From VFZS01 sp964353255 (GTDB lineage: Bacteria > Acidobacteriota > Terriglobia > Bryobacterales > Bryobacteraceae), in contig CAYGVJ010000033.1 of the NCBI GenBank assembly GCA_964353255.1, forward strand, positions 1 to 41,158: a stretch of 41,158 bases of DNA, written 5' to 3'. The first letter of the stretch is position 1. Each line of letters starts with the position of its first letter. A program made the position numbers and the translations under genes. Under the pieces are notes generated by a model, which did not search any database, was not told the DNA's origin, and worked only from the letters and a program-made list of their open reading frames with translations. Shown piece after piece: positions 8,290 to 17,110 of this stretch.

Positions 8290-9147
8290 ATGAGCGTCTC
8301 GCGAAGATTCTTCCTCGCAGGCGGGCTCGCCCCTGCGGCGCGCTCGCTCGCCGCCCGAGGGATGCTGGCTGGCCTGAAGATCGGGGTCACGGACTGGAAT
8401 CTCAGGATGGCCGGCAAAGTCGAAGCTGTGGCCCTGGCCAAGAGCCTGGGATTCCAGGGGCTCGAGGTCAGTCTGGGGCGCAAGCCCGTGAGCGACAGGC
8501 TGCCCCTGGCCAGCCCCGAGCTCCAGGCGGAGTACCTGGCCGAGTGCGCCCGGCGCCGCATCGCCATCGCCGGGACCTGCCTGGATGTTCTCCACGTCAA
8601 CTACCTCAAGAGCGACAAGCTGGGCCAGAAATGGCTGGCCGACGGCATCCCCATCAGTCGGAGACTGAAGGCCCGGGTGATGCTGTTGCCGTTCTTCGGC
8701 AAGGGCGCCCTCCAGACGCGCGCCGAGATGGACCATGTGGCCGACATCCTCAGGGAGCTGGCGCGGGAGGCTGAGCGGGCCCACGTCCTCCTCGGCCTGG
8801 AGGACACTCTCTCGGCCGAGGACAACGTCCGGATCATGGAGCGCGCACGCTCCAAGGCCGTCCTGGTCTACTACGATGTCGGCAACTCCGCCAACGCTGG
8901 CTTCGATCCGCTCAAGGAGCTACGGTGGCTGGGGCGGCAACGCATCTGCCAGATTCACCTCAAGGACAGGGGCTACCTGGGGGCCGGCAAGCTCGACTTT
9001 CGGGCCATCCTGGACGCCATCGCCGACATTGGGTTCGCAGGCTTCGTCAACCTGGAGACCTCGGCGCCCTCGGGTTCGGTCGAGGAGGACATGCGGCGCA
9101 ACCTGGCCTACCTCCGCGGGCTGATCGAGCAGATGCGGCGGGGCTGA
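8290..9147 (+). CDS. Tat-exported sugar phosphate isomerase/epimerase-like TIM barrel protein
   Basis: 285 residues of the xylose isomerase-like / AP endonuclease 2 superfamily. The N-terminus carries a twin-arginine signal (SRRFFLAGG). The barrel begins at LKIGVTDWNL; likely metal-ligand segments are LLGLEDTLSAEDN, VYYDVGNSANAGFDP, ICQIHLKDRG and FVNLETSAPSG, which hold the Glu/Asp/His/Glu set typical of the family. ATG 8290 is chosen because an AGGAG Shine-Dalgarno lies nine bases upstream and the Tat motif follows directly; GTG 8281 abuts that site and is unlikely. It lies 21 bases after the sialidase-like gene, probably in one operon. The precise sugar is unknown. Confidence 0.88.
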   Translation: MSVSRRFFLAGGLAPAARSLAARGMLAGLKIGVTDWNLRMAGKVEAVALAKSLGFQGLEVSLGRKPVSDRLPLASPELQAEYLAECARRRIAIAGTCLDVLHVNYLKSDKLGQKWLADGIPISRRLKARVMLLPFFGKGALQTRAEMDHVADILRELAREAERAHVLLGLEDTLSAEDNVRIMERARSKAVLVYYDVGNSANAGFDPLKELRWLGRQRICQIHLKDRGYLGAGKLDFRAILDAIADIGFAGFVNLETSAPSGSVEEDMRRNLAYLRGLIEQMRRG

Positions 9148-9177
9148 GAGTCTTGGCCCGCTGAAGCCCGATTTCCG

Positions 9178-9206
9178 TTGACAACCGGGCCTGTTGAGCT
9201 TAAGAT
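9178..9206 (+). promoter_or_regulatory. Sigma-70-type promoter of the CarD-like gene
   Basis: Perfect TTGACA at 9178-9183, a 17-base spacer, then TAAGAT at 9201-9206. Predicted start is near 9213, giving a leader of about 57 bases before ATG 9270. This is the cleanest -35/-10 pair in the window. Confidence 0.7.
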
Positions 9207-9269
9207 TCTTCTTTGCTTGGTTCCGCAACTCGGGAACCGGTGGAAGCTGGCTGGTGTAAAGGGTCCAGG

Positions 9270-9776
9270 ATGACCTTCCAGATCGGCGAAAAGGTAGTTT
9301 ACCCGAATCAGGGCGTCGGGACCGTTGAGAACATCAGCTCACGCTGCTTCGGGGGCCAGTTCGAGCCGTTCTACCTGTTCCACCTGATGTGTTCCTCCCT
9401 GACCGTGATGGTCCCCTTCTCCCACGTCCAGGAAGTGGGGCTGCGCAAAGTCACCCGCAACGGGGAGTTGACCCGGGTGCTGGACTTCCTAGCTGGCGGC
9501 GCCTGCCCGTGCAGTCACGACTGGAAGAGCCGCTTCAAGGCGAATTCCGAGAAGATGCGGCTGGGCGGGTTGCTCCAGATCGCCCAGGTGCTCAAGACGC
9601 TGTTGTTGCTGCAAAGCGACAAACCCTTGTCGTTCCGCGAGAAGAAGATGCTCGACCGCGCCCGGCACATGCTGGTCAGCGAGATTTCCATCTCCCGTGG
9701 CAGGCCCTGCCAGGCCATAGCCCTGCTCCAAAAAGCCCTGGCCAAAGCCTCGCTCAGCCTGCCCGCCGCCCTCTGA
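9270..9776 (+). CDS. CarD/CdnL-family transcriptional regulator
   Basis: 168 residues. The N-terminal CarD_CdnL_TRCF Tudor-like domain (MTFQIGEKVVYPNQGVGTVENI) is the part that binds the RNA polymerase beta subunit in characterised members. The C-terminal part (about 75-168) is helical (KMRLGGLLQIAQVLKTLLLL, then LSFREKKMLDRARHML), matching the helical DNA-contact domain. Members stabilise open promoter complexes, often at rRNA and growth genes. The start is set by the conserved first residues; the frame extends upstream to 9213, but that part would overlap the predicted transcription start. A well-formed TTGACA/TAAGAT promoter lies upstream. Convergent with the M50 gene. Confidence 0.93.
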   Translation: MTFQIGEKVVYPNQGVGTVENISSRCFGGQFEPFYLFHLMCSSLTVMVPFSHVQEVGLRKVTRNGELTRVLDFLAGGACPCSHDWKSRFKANSEKMRLGGLLQIAQVLKTLLLLQSDKPLSFREKKMLDRARHMLVSEISISRGRPCQAIALLQKALAKASLSLPAAL

Positions 9777-9800
9777 GAGCCGTTCTCGTGGTCCCCAGGG

Positions 9801-10412
9801 TCAGCCAAACAGCCGCAGCAGCACGAACGTGCCCTCCGCGCTGGTGCGCACCAGCCAGGCGCCCAGGGGGGTGACTGCCAGGGCCGCGATCAGCGCCAGA
9901 AAGCCGAACCGCGCCAACCCTTCGTAGACTTTCCCCGGAACCCGGGCGGCCAGCAGCACCTTCGAGCCGTCCAACGGGGGGACCGGCAGCAGGTTGAACA
10001 GCGCCAGATAGAGGCTCAGGAAGACCCCGCGAACGGCGAGTTCGGCCACCGCGGGCGATGCCTGGGCCGCCAGGGAGGCCACCAGGGCCATCACCCCCGC
10101 CAGCAGAATGTTGGTGGCCGGTCCGGCCAGCGCCACCACGGCCAGTCCCCTCATCCCGCCGCGCAACTGTGAAGGGTCGGTCGGAACCGGCTTGCCCCAG
10201 CCGATGAATCCGGCCCCCGACAACGAGGTCAGGGCCGGCAGTATGACTGTACCCAGCCAGTCCGCGTGTGCCAAAGGGTTCAGCGTCAGGCGCCCCTGCT
10301 GGCGGGGCGTGCCGTCCCCCAGGCGGGTGGCAGACCAAGCGTGGGCGTACTCGTGCGGCGCGGTGAGAATCCAGAACAAGGATACGTTCACTACCGCCGC
10401 TTCTAGGTTCAC
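9801..10412 (-). CDS. M50-family site-2-type zinc metalloprotease (membrane)
   Basis: 203 residues, multi-pass membrane protein. The HEYAH zinc motif is at residues 20-24 in the first TM helix; NPLAHADWLG and FNLLPVPPLDG supply the NPxxH and third-ligand (LDG Asp) motifs of S2P/M50 peptidases. There is no PDZ domain, so it is the short form seen in many bacteria. GTG 10412 is preferred: it overlaps by four bases (GTGA) the stop of a 24-codon upstream ORF. The longer GTG at 10439 would read through that ORF in another frame. Intramembrane proteolysis of an unknown substrate is the expected role. Confidence 0.92.
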   Translation of the reverse strand: MNLEAAVVNVSLFWILTAPHEYAHAWSATRLGDGTPRQQGRLTLNPLAHADWLGTVILPALTSLSGAGFIGWGKPVPTDPSQLRGGMRGLAVVALAGPATNILLAGVMALVASLAAQASPAVAELAVRGVFLSLYLALFNLLPVPPLDGSKVLLAARVPGKVYEGLARFGFLALIAALAVTPLGAWLVRTSAEGTFVLLRLFG

Positions 10413-10483
10413 GGAGACCGCCGCAGGATCAGCACCCACAGGACCAGCAGCGCTAGTACGGCCAGACCCGCCACCAGTTTCAT
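10409..10483 (-). CDS. 24-residue single-TM peptide coupled to the M50 protease
   Basis: ATG 10483 to TGA 10409, encoding a peptide that is almost entirely one TM helix: start MKLVAGLAVLALL, middle VLWVLIL, end RRSP. A GGGAG Shine-Dalgarno lies eight bases upstream. Its TGA overlaps the GTG start of the M50 gene in a GTGA arrangement, the classic sign of translational coupling. The positive C-terminal end suggests N-out/C-in topology. It could be a substrate, an adaptor or simply a coupling leader; none is shown. Confidence 0.6.
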   Translation of the reverse strand: MKLVAGLAVLALLVLWVLILRRSP

Positions 10484-10569
10484 CGCCTGTACTCCCATTG
10501 TAAGCGGCTTCGGCACCTGGTTGCTTGGTCCCGGCGCCCTTCTAAGACTGCTGGTCCCATCTTTTAGTG

Positions 10570-10598
10570 TGGAAAAATCGCGCCGAGGTCCATATAAT
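10570..10598 (+). promoter_or_regulatory. Promoter of the 1585-residue protein gene
   Basis: Hexamer TGGAAA (four of six matches to TTGACA) at 10570-10575, a 17-base spacer and perfect TATAAT at 10593-10598. Transcription would start near 10605, about 18 bases before ATG 10623. Confidence 0.55.
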
Positions 10599-10622
10599 TG
10601 AGCGAGGGAACAGGCCAGAGGA

Positions 10623-13600
10623 ATGCCCTGTTTTTACTGCGGCAAACGTATCTCCCTGATGAGGCAGCTCGCCGACCCGGACTTCTGCTCGGCAGAGCAT
10701 CGGGGGAAGTACAACGAACTGACCCGCATGGCGCTGAGCCGCTTGGCTGAGACCGGCGAGCAGATGGCCGCCGCGGCTCCCAAAAGGCGGCGCCACATGG
10801 CGGCCCTGGTAGAGGAGCCGGCGCTGCCTACTCCCCCGGTGGCCGACTTGGTCGCCCAGCATGTTGCGCCCGTGCGGATGGCAGGCCAACCCAGTTTAGG
10901 CAGCGGTTTTCTGGAGCCCGCGGGCGGCCTCCGCCTGGTGAGAATCCCGCGGCAGGTCTCTCCGCCGGGCGTGCCGCTCCGCGCGGTGGCCGCGTCCGGG
11001 CCCGCGGCCTTCTTCGCCTACAGCCGGGCGCAGTCCGTCCGCGCTCCCGCTCAGGCGGCGCCGGTTTCGGCTCCTGAGCTGCCGGCCTCCGTCGCAGGTG
11101 TTCCGCTCCTCCGGCCTGCCGGCTGGGCGCCGCGCCCGTCCGGCTACGACTCCCTCGTGGCTGCACAGGCCGCGCCTCCGCCGCTCATCCAACAGACGCT
11201 GGCTCTGAGATTGCCGCCGGTCCGACCGCCGCTCACAAACTTGTTTGCGTCCGCGGCAGGCGAGCCGCCTCCGCGTGCTCCCCTGGGCCCGCAGATTCCG
11301 GCCGCATTGGCGCGGCCGGGATTGCCCCAGGCGCGGTTCTCTTTGTTCGCCGCTCCCCGCGCCATCTTCCCGGCTCAGACCCTCCTGGGCGCTCGACTGA
11401 CCGCGGAGGCGCGCTTCGCAGCCCGCCGGGCGTCCGTGCCCGCTTTTGGCGTCGCCGCTCGGCTGCCTTTGCCGCCCGCCAGTTGTGGCGCGCCGGGGCT
11501 GCTCGCAGCTCAGCCCGTCAGACTGGGGCTGCCCATCGAGTTCCGCGAGCTCCCGGCAGGCACGCGCGCGGCGCCTCCCGAGGGTTTCAGCGTTGCTGCT
11601 GCGGCGGCACTGCCTTCGCTCGGTTACGCTCGCCGGGCACTTCTCCCGGTTGCGGAAGTGGCGCCGGTCTCCGGTCTTTCGGCGGCCCCGGCGCCCGACA
11701 TGACCCAGGTTTGCGCAGGAGGGTTCCCCAGTGCGCCTCCGCTGCCGCCGGGCGTTCCGCCAGCGGCTGCGCCGCGCCTGGCCGGGGGGGCCACGTTACC
11801 CTATGAGTGGGGCCTGCTGACCCAAGCTCGTTCCGCGTGGCGGGCTGAGCATGCTTGGGCGACCGCCGAGCCCCACTGGGACATCGCTTGCTGGCGATCG
11901 GCGCTCTGGCGGTTGCGTCTCGCCGGAGCCGGCCTGTACGAGGGCATGATTCCCCCGGCCCGGACGGAGCTTCTGGCCTTCGAGACTCCTGCCGGATTCG
12001 CGCCGCGGGGCGTGGCACACTTGGCGCCGCAGGCGGTTCCCCTGCCGCGGCCTCCCGGACTGCCGCTGGCTCCCCAGCGTGCAGGCAAAATCCTGCTGGC
12101 GGAGGCGCCGCTGGCGGCTGTCGCGGGTCCGGGCAGGAGGGCCGGTTCCGAGCTTCGGGTGACGCACCTGGCGCCCTCCCCGGCGTTCCCGATTGGCAAG
12201 CCGCTGTACCTGGGGTGGGCCGCGATTCGCCTTCACCGTGCCCTTGGGCGAGCAGCGCCGCTCACTCTGGAGCCGGGCGATGCGCAGGCAGGGAGGCGCG
12301 GCGCCTTCGAGGCTCCGGTGCCCGGGTTCCGCATGGTGGCCTGGCTGTTCACGCATGCGCCGGCTGTGTCTCGGGTGACGGTTCCCGTAGTTGCGCCGGC
12401 CCTCACTCTCGGCCCGCCGCACGCGGCACAGCGGGTGTGCTTTCTGGCGGCAGGCTTCCAGCACGTCTCGCTGTCAGCACCCACGCTTCTTCTGCCGGTG
12501 TTTCGGGGCCGACTCGTGGTGGGGGTGGCAGAGGCCCCTGCCGCCCTCGTCGAGCCGTGTCTGAGCGCGGCGGCGCCGTGGGTTCGGGTCTTGCTTCCAC
12601 CAGTGACGGGTGCCAGGCCGGTCCAACCCGCGCCTGCGGCGCCCTGTCAGGCCGCTGGGGCGTCCTGGACCTCGCTGGAAGCGGCCTCGGCGAGTCGGAG
12701 GCCTGTCGCTCCCGCCCAGCTTCGGGAGGCGCCTTCCGAGGAGGAGCAACCGCCGCTGGCGGCTGACGCTCTTCGTTCCCCGCGTGCACTGGCTTGGGCG
12801 GCACTGAAGGACATCTCGGCAGTCCATGAACGGCCGGCAATGGGGCCTGGACCGGCGGTGAGAGTCGTGGCAGCGGCTGGCGAGAGTTCTCTGATCACCG
12901 GACGCTGGTTCCCCGTTGAACTGCCGCAGGCCAAACTGCTCGCCGGTCCTCGGACTGCGGCGGTTGTGCCGAGGACGGTTTCTGCCGTGCGGCCCGCACC
13001 GCTGGCGAGCGTTTCAGCCGCGGGCCGGCTCACGACGGGGTCCCCCGCCGGGCTGCCCTCGGGGGCGTCCGACCGAACCAAGCTGCCTGCCGCGAGCGGC
13101 TGGAGGCTCCCCTTCCCGGCGAGGTCCGTGGGCTCGCTGCGGTCGGCTGTCCCTGCCGTTGGAACGTTCGCCCAGCCGCACCAGACGCTAGCTACACCCG
13201 CGGCGATGAACCCGGCGGCCGGCCTCCGGCCGGTCCTTCAGGCGGCCTTCGAGTCGCGCGCGCTGTCTCATCCGCTGCCGCCGAACTTGCGGGTGGTCTA
13301 CGCGCTGGGCTCGACCCCCTACGTCGCGCTTCCGCTGGCTGGAGCAATACAGGCGGCGGCGAAGCTCTGTGAGCCGCTTAGGTTGCTTTTCCCACCGGGC
13401 CTTACGGCGCTCCGGCGCTCCTGGCCTGTCTTGAACGTGACGGGTGACCGCCGGCTCCTGTTGGGTTCGGCCGGCGAGGTGGCTCTCCGCGCGCTTGGCG
13501 GTCGTCTAGGGGTGGCTAAGGAGGCGCCGGCCCAGGTGCCGGCGCGCGCCGCGGAACTGGGGCGGCGAGCCCGCGCGCCGAGGCCCCCGGCGCCGCTTCT

Positions 13601-15380
13601 CCGAAGTGCGGTCACGCACCTGGGGCTAGTCTTACCGCCGGTGTGCAAGGTGGCGTTTCGTCCACAGGCGGCGCCGGCAGCCCAGCCTTCCGTTGCTGTC
13701 CACACCGCCTGCGCCACGCCGGCGCTCGGCCACCCCAGGACTCTGGGCGCGGGGTCGATCGTCGCGATTGCGGCGCCCTTGCCCGGAGACCCCCGCGAGG
13801 CGGTCGGCGTGCGCCCGGACCAAGCGCCGCTGGTGGTGACGGAGCCGGCGCGTCTGCCGGCGCCTCGGAAGCTCGCCGGCCCCGTGCTGGTCTCCGCCGC
13901 GATGACCCCTCCGGACCGCTCCCGGCCGTTGGTCCCGCAAGGAGCGACCCTCGGGCGCTTCCGCTGGAACGAGTGGGAGGCGGTAGGCCGGGAATACGCC
14001 AGTGCGCGCGGGCTACGGTCCAGAGCATTGCCCGTGCGCTGGTCCAGCGCCGGTCACTGGTCGCCGGAAGCTCCGCGAGCTCGTCCCGACCCACAGAAGC
14101 AGCCGCGGGAGACTGCGGTCGTCGCCACCAAGCTTCCTGTGGCGCGGCCGACATCCAGCGGGGTGGCCGGGCGCGCTCCGCTCCGCGCGGCGCCGCCTGC
14201 CGAGATCCACTCTCCGGCCCCGGCCTACTGCTCTTGGGCGGCTGCCAGGCGGACCGCAACGGGCGCGGCGGCGGCAATTCCAGGCCGGCCGGCCTTGCCG
14301 GCGGGCGTCGCGCCACTTCGGACCGCGGGCCTGCAAGCGGCGCTGCCGGCCCAGCATGACGTGCGTCCCGACGATCGCCGGGCCCGGTTGAAGGCGCCGC
14401 CCGGATGTCCGGTGGTGATTTCGGCGCTGGGGTATCCCTCGAGCACCGCTGGCGCCGGCTGCGCCTACGACCTCCATTGGCCGCTGGCTGCGCCGGTTGA
14501 GCCCGCGCCGTTGCACGTCGAGAGCGCCCCCTGGACTCAGCCGGAAGAGGCGCCCGTGGTGGTCCAAGCCGTGTTCCAGGCGCGGCCGCTGGCGCCCATC
14601 CGGCACCGCTTCGAGCGACTGCCGCTGGAAGTAGCCTTTCCGCTCGGGGGCGTCCTCGGGAGTTTCTGGCGGGCGGCTCCCCGTCTGGTGGGGTTGCCTG
14701 TCGTGGTGCTGCTGCTGCTCCTGGCGGCGGGATTGCTCATCCGGAACTCCGGCGCTGCCGCTTCCATCCGGGATGGTGTCCAGCAACGCGCCGCAGTTTC
14801 CGTCGAGGAGGACTTCACTTCCGGCCTGGGCCGGTGGATGGGAAGCGCCGGAGCGTGGACGCGCGACCCCACCGGCTACGTCGAGGTCGGCTCCCTGGCC
14901 CTGCTTCGCTCTTCGCTCGGCATGACCGACTACCGGTTGGAGTTCATGGGGCAGATTCCGCAGCAGAGTCTGGGCTGGGTCTTCCGCGCGCGGGATCCGC
15001 AGAACTACTACGCCATGAAGATCGCGGTGCTCAAGCCCGGACCGCTGCCCACCATGGCGCTGGTGCGCTACGAGGTGATGGGCGGCCAAGCCGGCCAGCG
15101 CGTCCAAGTGCCGCTGCGGGTGATGTTGTACAGCCAAGCGCCCTTCCGGGTGCTGTTGAGGGTCAACGGAAGCGACTTCACTACCTTCATCAACGGGCAA
15201 TTGGTGGACTTCTGGGGCGACGACCGGTTGAAGGTGGGCGGAGTGGGCTTCTTCGGGGAGAAGCAAGACCGGGCGCGTTTGTACTGGGTGAGGATCGCGC
15301 ACCAGGACGATCTGCTGGGCAGACTCTGCTCTTTTCTCGCTCCAAGTAATCTTGAATCCAGTGACGGGAGTCCGAAATGA
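10623..15380 (+). CDS. Giant zinc-finger / low-complexity / TM / lectin-like membrane protein
   Basis: 1585 residues, unknown function. Residues 3-26 form a putative zinc knuckle, Cys3-x2-Cys6 and Cys22-x3-His26 (CFYCGK, FCSAEHRGKY). Residues about 60-1345 are low-complexity, rich in Ala, Pro, Leu, Arg and Gly, with no recognisable domain. One TM helix is near residues 1355-1375 (VGLPVVVLLLLLAAGLLI). Residues about 1395-1565 form a beta-rich domain resembling the LamG/DUF1080 lectin-like fold (EEDFTSGLGRWMG, then YRLEFMGQI, WVFRARDPQNYYAMKI, FTTFINGQLVDFWGDD). The zinc finger and disordered part would be cytoplasmic and the lectin-like domain periplasmic. The frame is credible because both end domains and the TM share it, and because the stop overlaps the next start (ATGA). 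Adjacent TATAAT promoter. Confidence 0.85.
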   Translation: MPCFYCGKRISLMRQLADPDFCSAEHRGKYNELTRMALSRLAETGEQMAAAAPKRRRHMAALVEEPALPTPPVADLVAQHVAPVRMAGQPSLGSGFLEPAGGLRLVRIPRQVSPPGVPLRAVAASGPAAFFAYSRAQSVRAPAQAAPVSAPELPASVAGVPLLRPAGWAPRPSGYDSLVAAQAAPPPLIQQTLALRLPPVRPPLTNLFASAAGEPPPRAPLGPQIPAALARPGLPQARFSLFAAPRAIFPAQTLLGARLTAEARFAARRASVPAFGVAARLPLPPASCGAPGLLAAQPVRLGLPIEFRELPAGTRAAPPEGFSVAAAAALPSLGYARRALLPVAEVAPVSGLSAAPAPDMTQVCAGGFPSAPPLPPGVPPAAAPRLAGGATLPYEWGLLTQARSAWRAEHAWATAEPHWDIACWRSALWRLRLAGAGLYEGMIPPARTELLAFETPAGFAPRGVAHLAPQAVPLPRPPGLPLAPQRAGKILLAEAPLAAVAGPGRRAGSELRVTHLAPSPAFPIGKPLYLGWAAIRLHRALGRAAPLTLEPGDAQAGRRGAFEAPVPGFRMVAWLFTHAPAVSRVTVPVVAPALTLGPPHAAQRVCFLAAGFQHVSLSAPTLLLPVFRGRLVVGVAEAPAALVEPCLSAAAPWVRVLLPPVTGARPVQPAPAAPCQAAGASWTSLEAASASRRPVAPAQLREAPSEEEQPPLAADALRSPRALAWAALKDISAVHERPAMGPGPAVRVVAAAGESSLITGRWFPVELPQAKLLAGPRTAAVVPRTVSAVRPAPLASVSAAGRLTTGSPAGLPSGASDRTKLPAASGWRLPFPARSVGSLRSAVPAVGTFAQPHQTLATPAAMNPAAGLRPVLQAAFESRALSHPLPPNLRVVYALGSTPYVALPLAGAIQAAAKLCEPLRLLFPPGLTALRRSWPVLNVTGDRRLLLGSAGEVALRALGGRLGVAKEAPAQVPARAAELGRRARAPRPPAPLLRSAVTHLGLVLPPVCKVAFRPQAAPAAQPSVAVHTACATPALGHPRTLGAGSIVAIAAPLPGDPREAVGVRPDQAPLVVTEPARLPAPRKLAGPVLVSAAMTPPDRSRPLVPQGATLGRFRWNEWEAVGREYASARGLRSRALPVRWSSAGHWSPEAPRARPDPQKQPRETAVVATKLPVARPTSSGVAGRAPLRAAPPAEIHSPAPAYCSWAAARRTATGAAAAIPGRPALPAGVAPLRTAGLQAALPAQHDVRPDDRRARLKAPPGCPVVISALGYPSSTAGAGCAYDLHWPLAAPVEPAPLHVESAPWTQPEEAPVVVQAVFQARPLAPIRHRFERLPLEVAFPLGGVLGSFWRAAPRLVGLPVVVLLLLLAAGLLIRNSGAAASIRDGVQQRAAVSVEEDFTSGLGRWMGSAGAWTRDPTGYVEVGSLALLRSSLGMTDYRLEFMGQIPQQSLGWVFRARDPQNYYAMKIAVLKPGPLPTMALVRYEVMGGQAGQRVQVPLRVMLYSQAPFRVLLRVNGSDFTTFINGQLVDFWGDDRLKVGGVGFFGEKQDRARLYWVRIAHQDDLLGRLCSFLAPSNLESSDGSPK

Positions 15381-17023
15381 TGAATCAACGCAAGCAGTCG
15401 GCCGTGGGGGTAGAGCCCTTGCGGCCCGTCGAATCCAGTCCCCGCGGGGAATCCGCCAAGCCTTCCCGCTGTTTGGCCCGCGCCGTCTCGCTGCATCTGG
15501 ACGGCAAGCCCGAAGACGCTCTCAAGGAGCTTCAGCGGGCCATAGCCAAAGGCGAGAAAACCTCGGAGATCTACTCCGCTATGGGACACATCCAATTCGA
15601 GCTGGGCCAGTTCGAGGGAGCCGCCAACAGCTACCGCGACCTGCTCAACCTGGAGCCTCAGCATCCCACCGGCTGGTTCAACCTGGCGGTGTGCCTGGAG
15701 AGACTGGGCCGCTGGCAGGAGGCCGCCGAAAGGTTTCAGAAGGCTTCCGAGATTGATCCGGCGCGGGTCGAGGCGCGAGTGGGGCTAGGCATCTGCCAGT
15801 TGCACCTCAACACGCCGAAGCTGGCGCTGGTCTCCTTCGAGCGCTGCCTCGAGCAAGCGCCCGAGGATGAGACCGCGCTGTTCGGCAAGGCCGTGGCGCT
15901 ACAGATGGAACGCCAGCTCGATCAGGCCACCGGCCTCTACCGCACCATTCTCAAGCGCAACGCCGAATCCGAGGAGTCGCTTACCAACCTGATTGCCATC
16001 GGCATGTCTAACAAGGACTACGAGATGGTGCGCGAGTACGCCGAGCGCCTCCTGGAGATCCGTCCGCAATCCACCGCCGCTCTGGAGGGCCTGGCGGCCT
16101 GGGCATCGGCCAAGAACGACTTCGCCATGGTGGCCAAGTTCTGCACGCTGCTGGTTTCGGCGGCGCCCAAGCACTTCGAAGGCTGGTTCAATCTCGGCCT
16201 GGCGCACCAGAAGGCCGGACGCTTCAAGGAGGCTGCCGAGGCTTACACCCAGGCGATTCGCGCGAAGCCGGACGCCTCCCAGGCTTACACCAACCTGGGG
16301 ATTGTCCGCCAGGAGCTGGGCGACTTGAAGGGCGCCCGCGAAGCCTACGAGCAGGCCATCAAGCTGGACGGCGAAGCCACCGCGGCGCTGTGGAACCTGG
16401 CCCTGGTACTCGAGCAGACCGGCGAGCAGGAAGAAGCCGAGAAGACTTACAACCGGCTGCTCGAGAAGACCCCGGACGCCGAAGAGGCCCGCTTCCGGCT
16501 GGGCTATGTCCGCTTGCAGCGGGCCAACTATGCCGGAGCCGCCCAGGCTTTCGAGACCTGCCTCAAGAAGCGCGCCCAGTGGGCCGAGGCCCAGATGAAC
16601 CTGGCCCTGTCCTACTGGAAGATGGGCGAGCGCGATCTGGCGCAGTTGGTCTACGAGCAGGTGCTGAACGCCGACCCGAAGAACATGGACGCCGTGCGCG
16701 GCCTGGCGGCTTTGGCGCTGGAACGCTCCGATTTCGACCAGGCCCTCGAGTACCACGGGCGTTTGATCGACCTGGGTGAGCGCTCCTCCGAGGTGCTCTA
16801 CAACGCGGGTCTGCTGCTCCAGAAGGCCGGGCAGATGGAGGACGCCGCGCGGCTGTACCGCGAGGCCGCCGAGGAGAATCCCGACTTCGCCGAAGCCATG
16901 CTGAATCTCGGCCACGTGCTCAAGGCCCTGGGGCAGGAGGAAGAGGCGCGCACCTGCTGGAGCAAGGCGCTGGAGGCCAAGCCCGAGCTGGCCCAGGGCT
17001 ACTTCGAGCCGGCGCGGAACTGA
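15377..17023 (+). CDS. Tetratricopeptide (TPR) repeat protein
   Basis: 548 residues made of about 15 consecutive TPRs from residue 30 to the end (e.g. WFNLAVCLERLGRWQEAAERF, AYTNLGIVRQELGDLKGAREAY, MLNLGHVLKALGQEEEARTCW). No signal peptide or TM, so probably cytoplasmic. It likely scaffolds a complex and may act with the preceding giant membrane protein, whose stop it overlaps by four bases (ATGATG, ATGA). A GGGAG Shine-Dalgarno sits about eight bases upstream. Its last 37 codons are duplicated twice downstream (18502, 19831), with the protein sequence nearly unchanged. The C-terminus reads KPELAQGYFEPARN. Confidence 0.95.
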   Translation: MMNQRKQSAVGVEPLRPVESSPRGESAKPSRCLARAVSLHLDGKPEDALKELQRAIAKGEKTSEIYSAMGHIQFELGQFEGAANSYRDLLNLEPQHPTGWFNLAVCLERLGRWQEAAERFQKASEIDPARVEARVGLGICQLHLNTPKLALVSFERCLEQAPEDETALFGKAVALQMERQLDQATGLYRTILKRNAESEESLTNLIAIGMSNKDYEMVREYAERLLEIRPQSTAALEGLAAWASAKNDFAMVAKFCTLLVSAAPKHFEGWFNLGLAHQKAGRFKEAAEAYTQAIRAKPDASQAYTNLGIVRQELGDLKGAREAYEQAIKLDGEATAALWNLALVLEQTGEQEEAEKTYNRLLEKTPDAEEARFRLGYVRLQRANYAGAAQAFETCLKKRAQWAEAQMNLALSYWKMGERDLAQLVYEQVLNADPKNMDAVRGLAALALERSDFDQALEYHGRLIDLGERSSEVLYNAGLLLQKAGQMEDAARLYREAAEENPDFAEAMLNLGHVLKALGQEEEARTCWSKALEAKPELAQGYFEPARN

Positions 17024-17029
17024 GGGCGG
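16918..17029 (+). repeat. TPR-gene 3'-end repeat, copy 1 (in the intact gene)
   Basis: 112 bases holding the last codons of the TPR gene, its TGA (17021-17023) and six bases beyond. It matches copy 2 at 105 of 112 positions. The first 30 bases (16918-16947) are identical to 18502-18531, and all differences fall after that block. It matches copy 3 over the last 99 coding bases with four differences, all synonymous. Confidence 0.9.
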
Positions 17030-17040
17030 AGATGTCAGGC

Positions 17041-17085
17041 GCCAGGAGCCAGGAGGGCTCCGGTGCGCTGGGCGGGGCACTCGGG
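17041..17085 (+). repeat. Imperfect direct repeat, left copy
   Basis: Begins GCCAGGAGCC and ends with a CGCTGGGCGGGGCAC block followed by CGGG after one variable base. The right copy is at 17534-17575. Together they bracket the small gene at 17111-17476. Confidence 0.6.
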
Positions 17086-17110
17086 GCGAGCGGGTGCGCC
17101 CTTCGGCATG

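Noticed and set aside
14013..15302. 429-codon minus-strand frame under the giant gene
   Set aside because: Antisense to the lectin-like end domain and TM helix; high GC makes long antisense frames common here. Several similar frames (11796-12464, 13612-14316) were dismissed for the same reason.
15899..17080. Minus-strand frame resembling frames at 18347-18616 and 19816-20148
   Set aside because: The similarity among the three is simply the antisense reading of the repeated TPR gene end.
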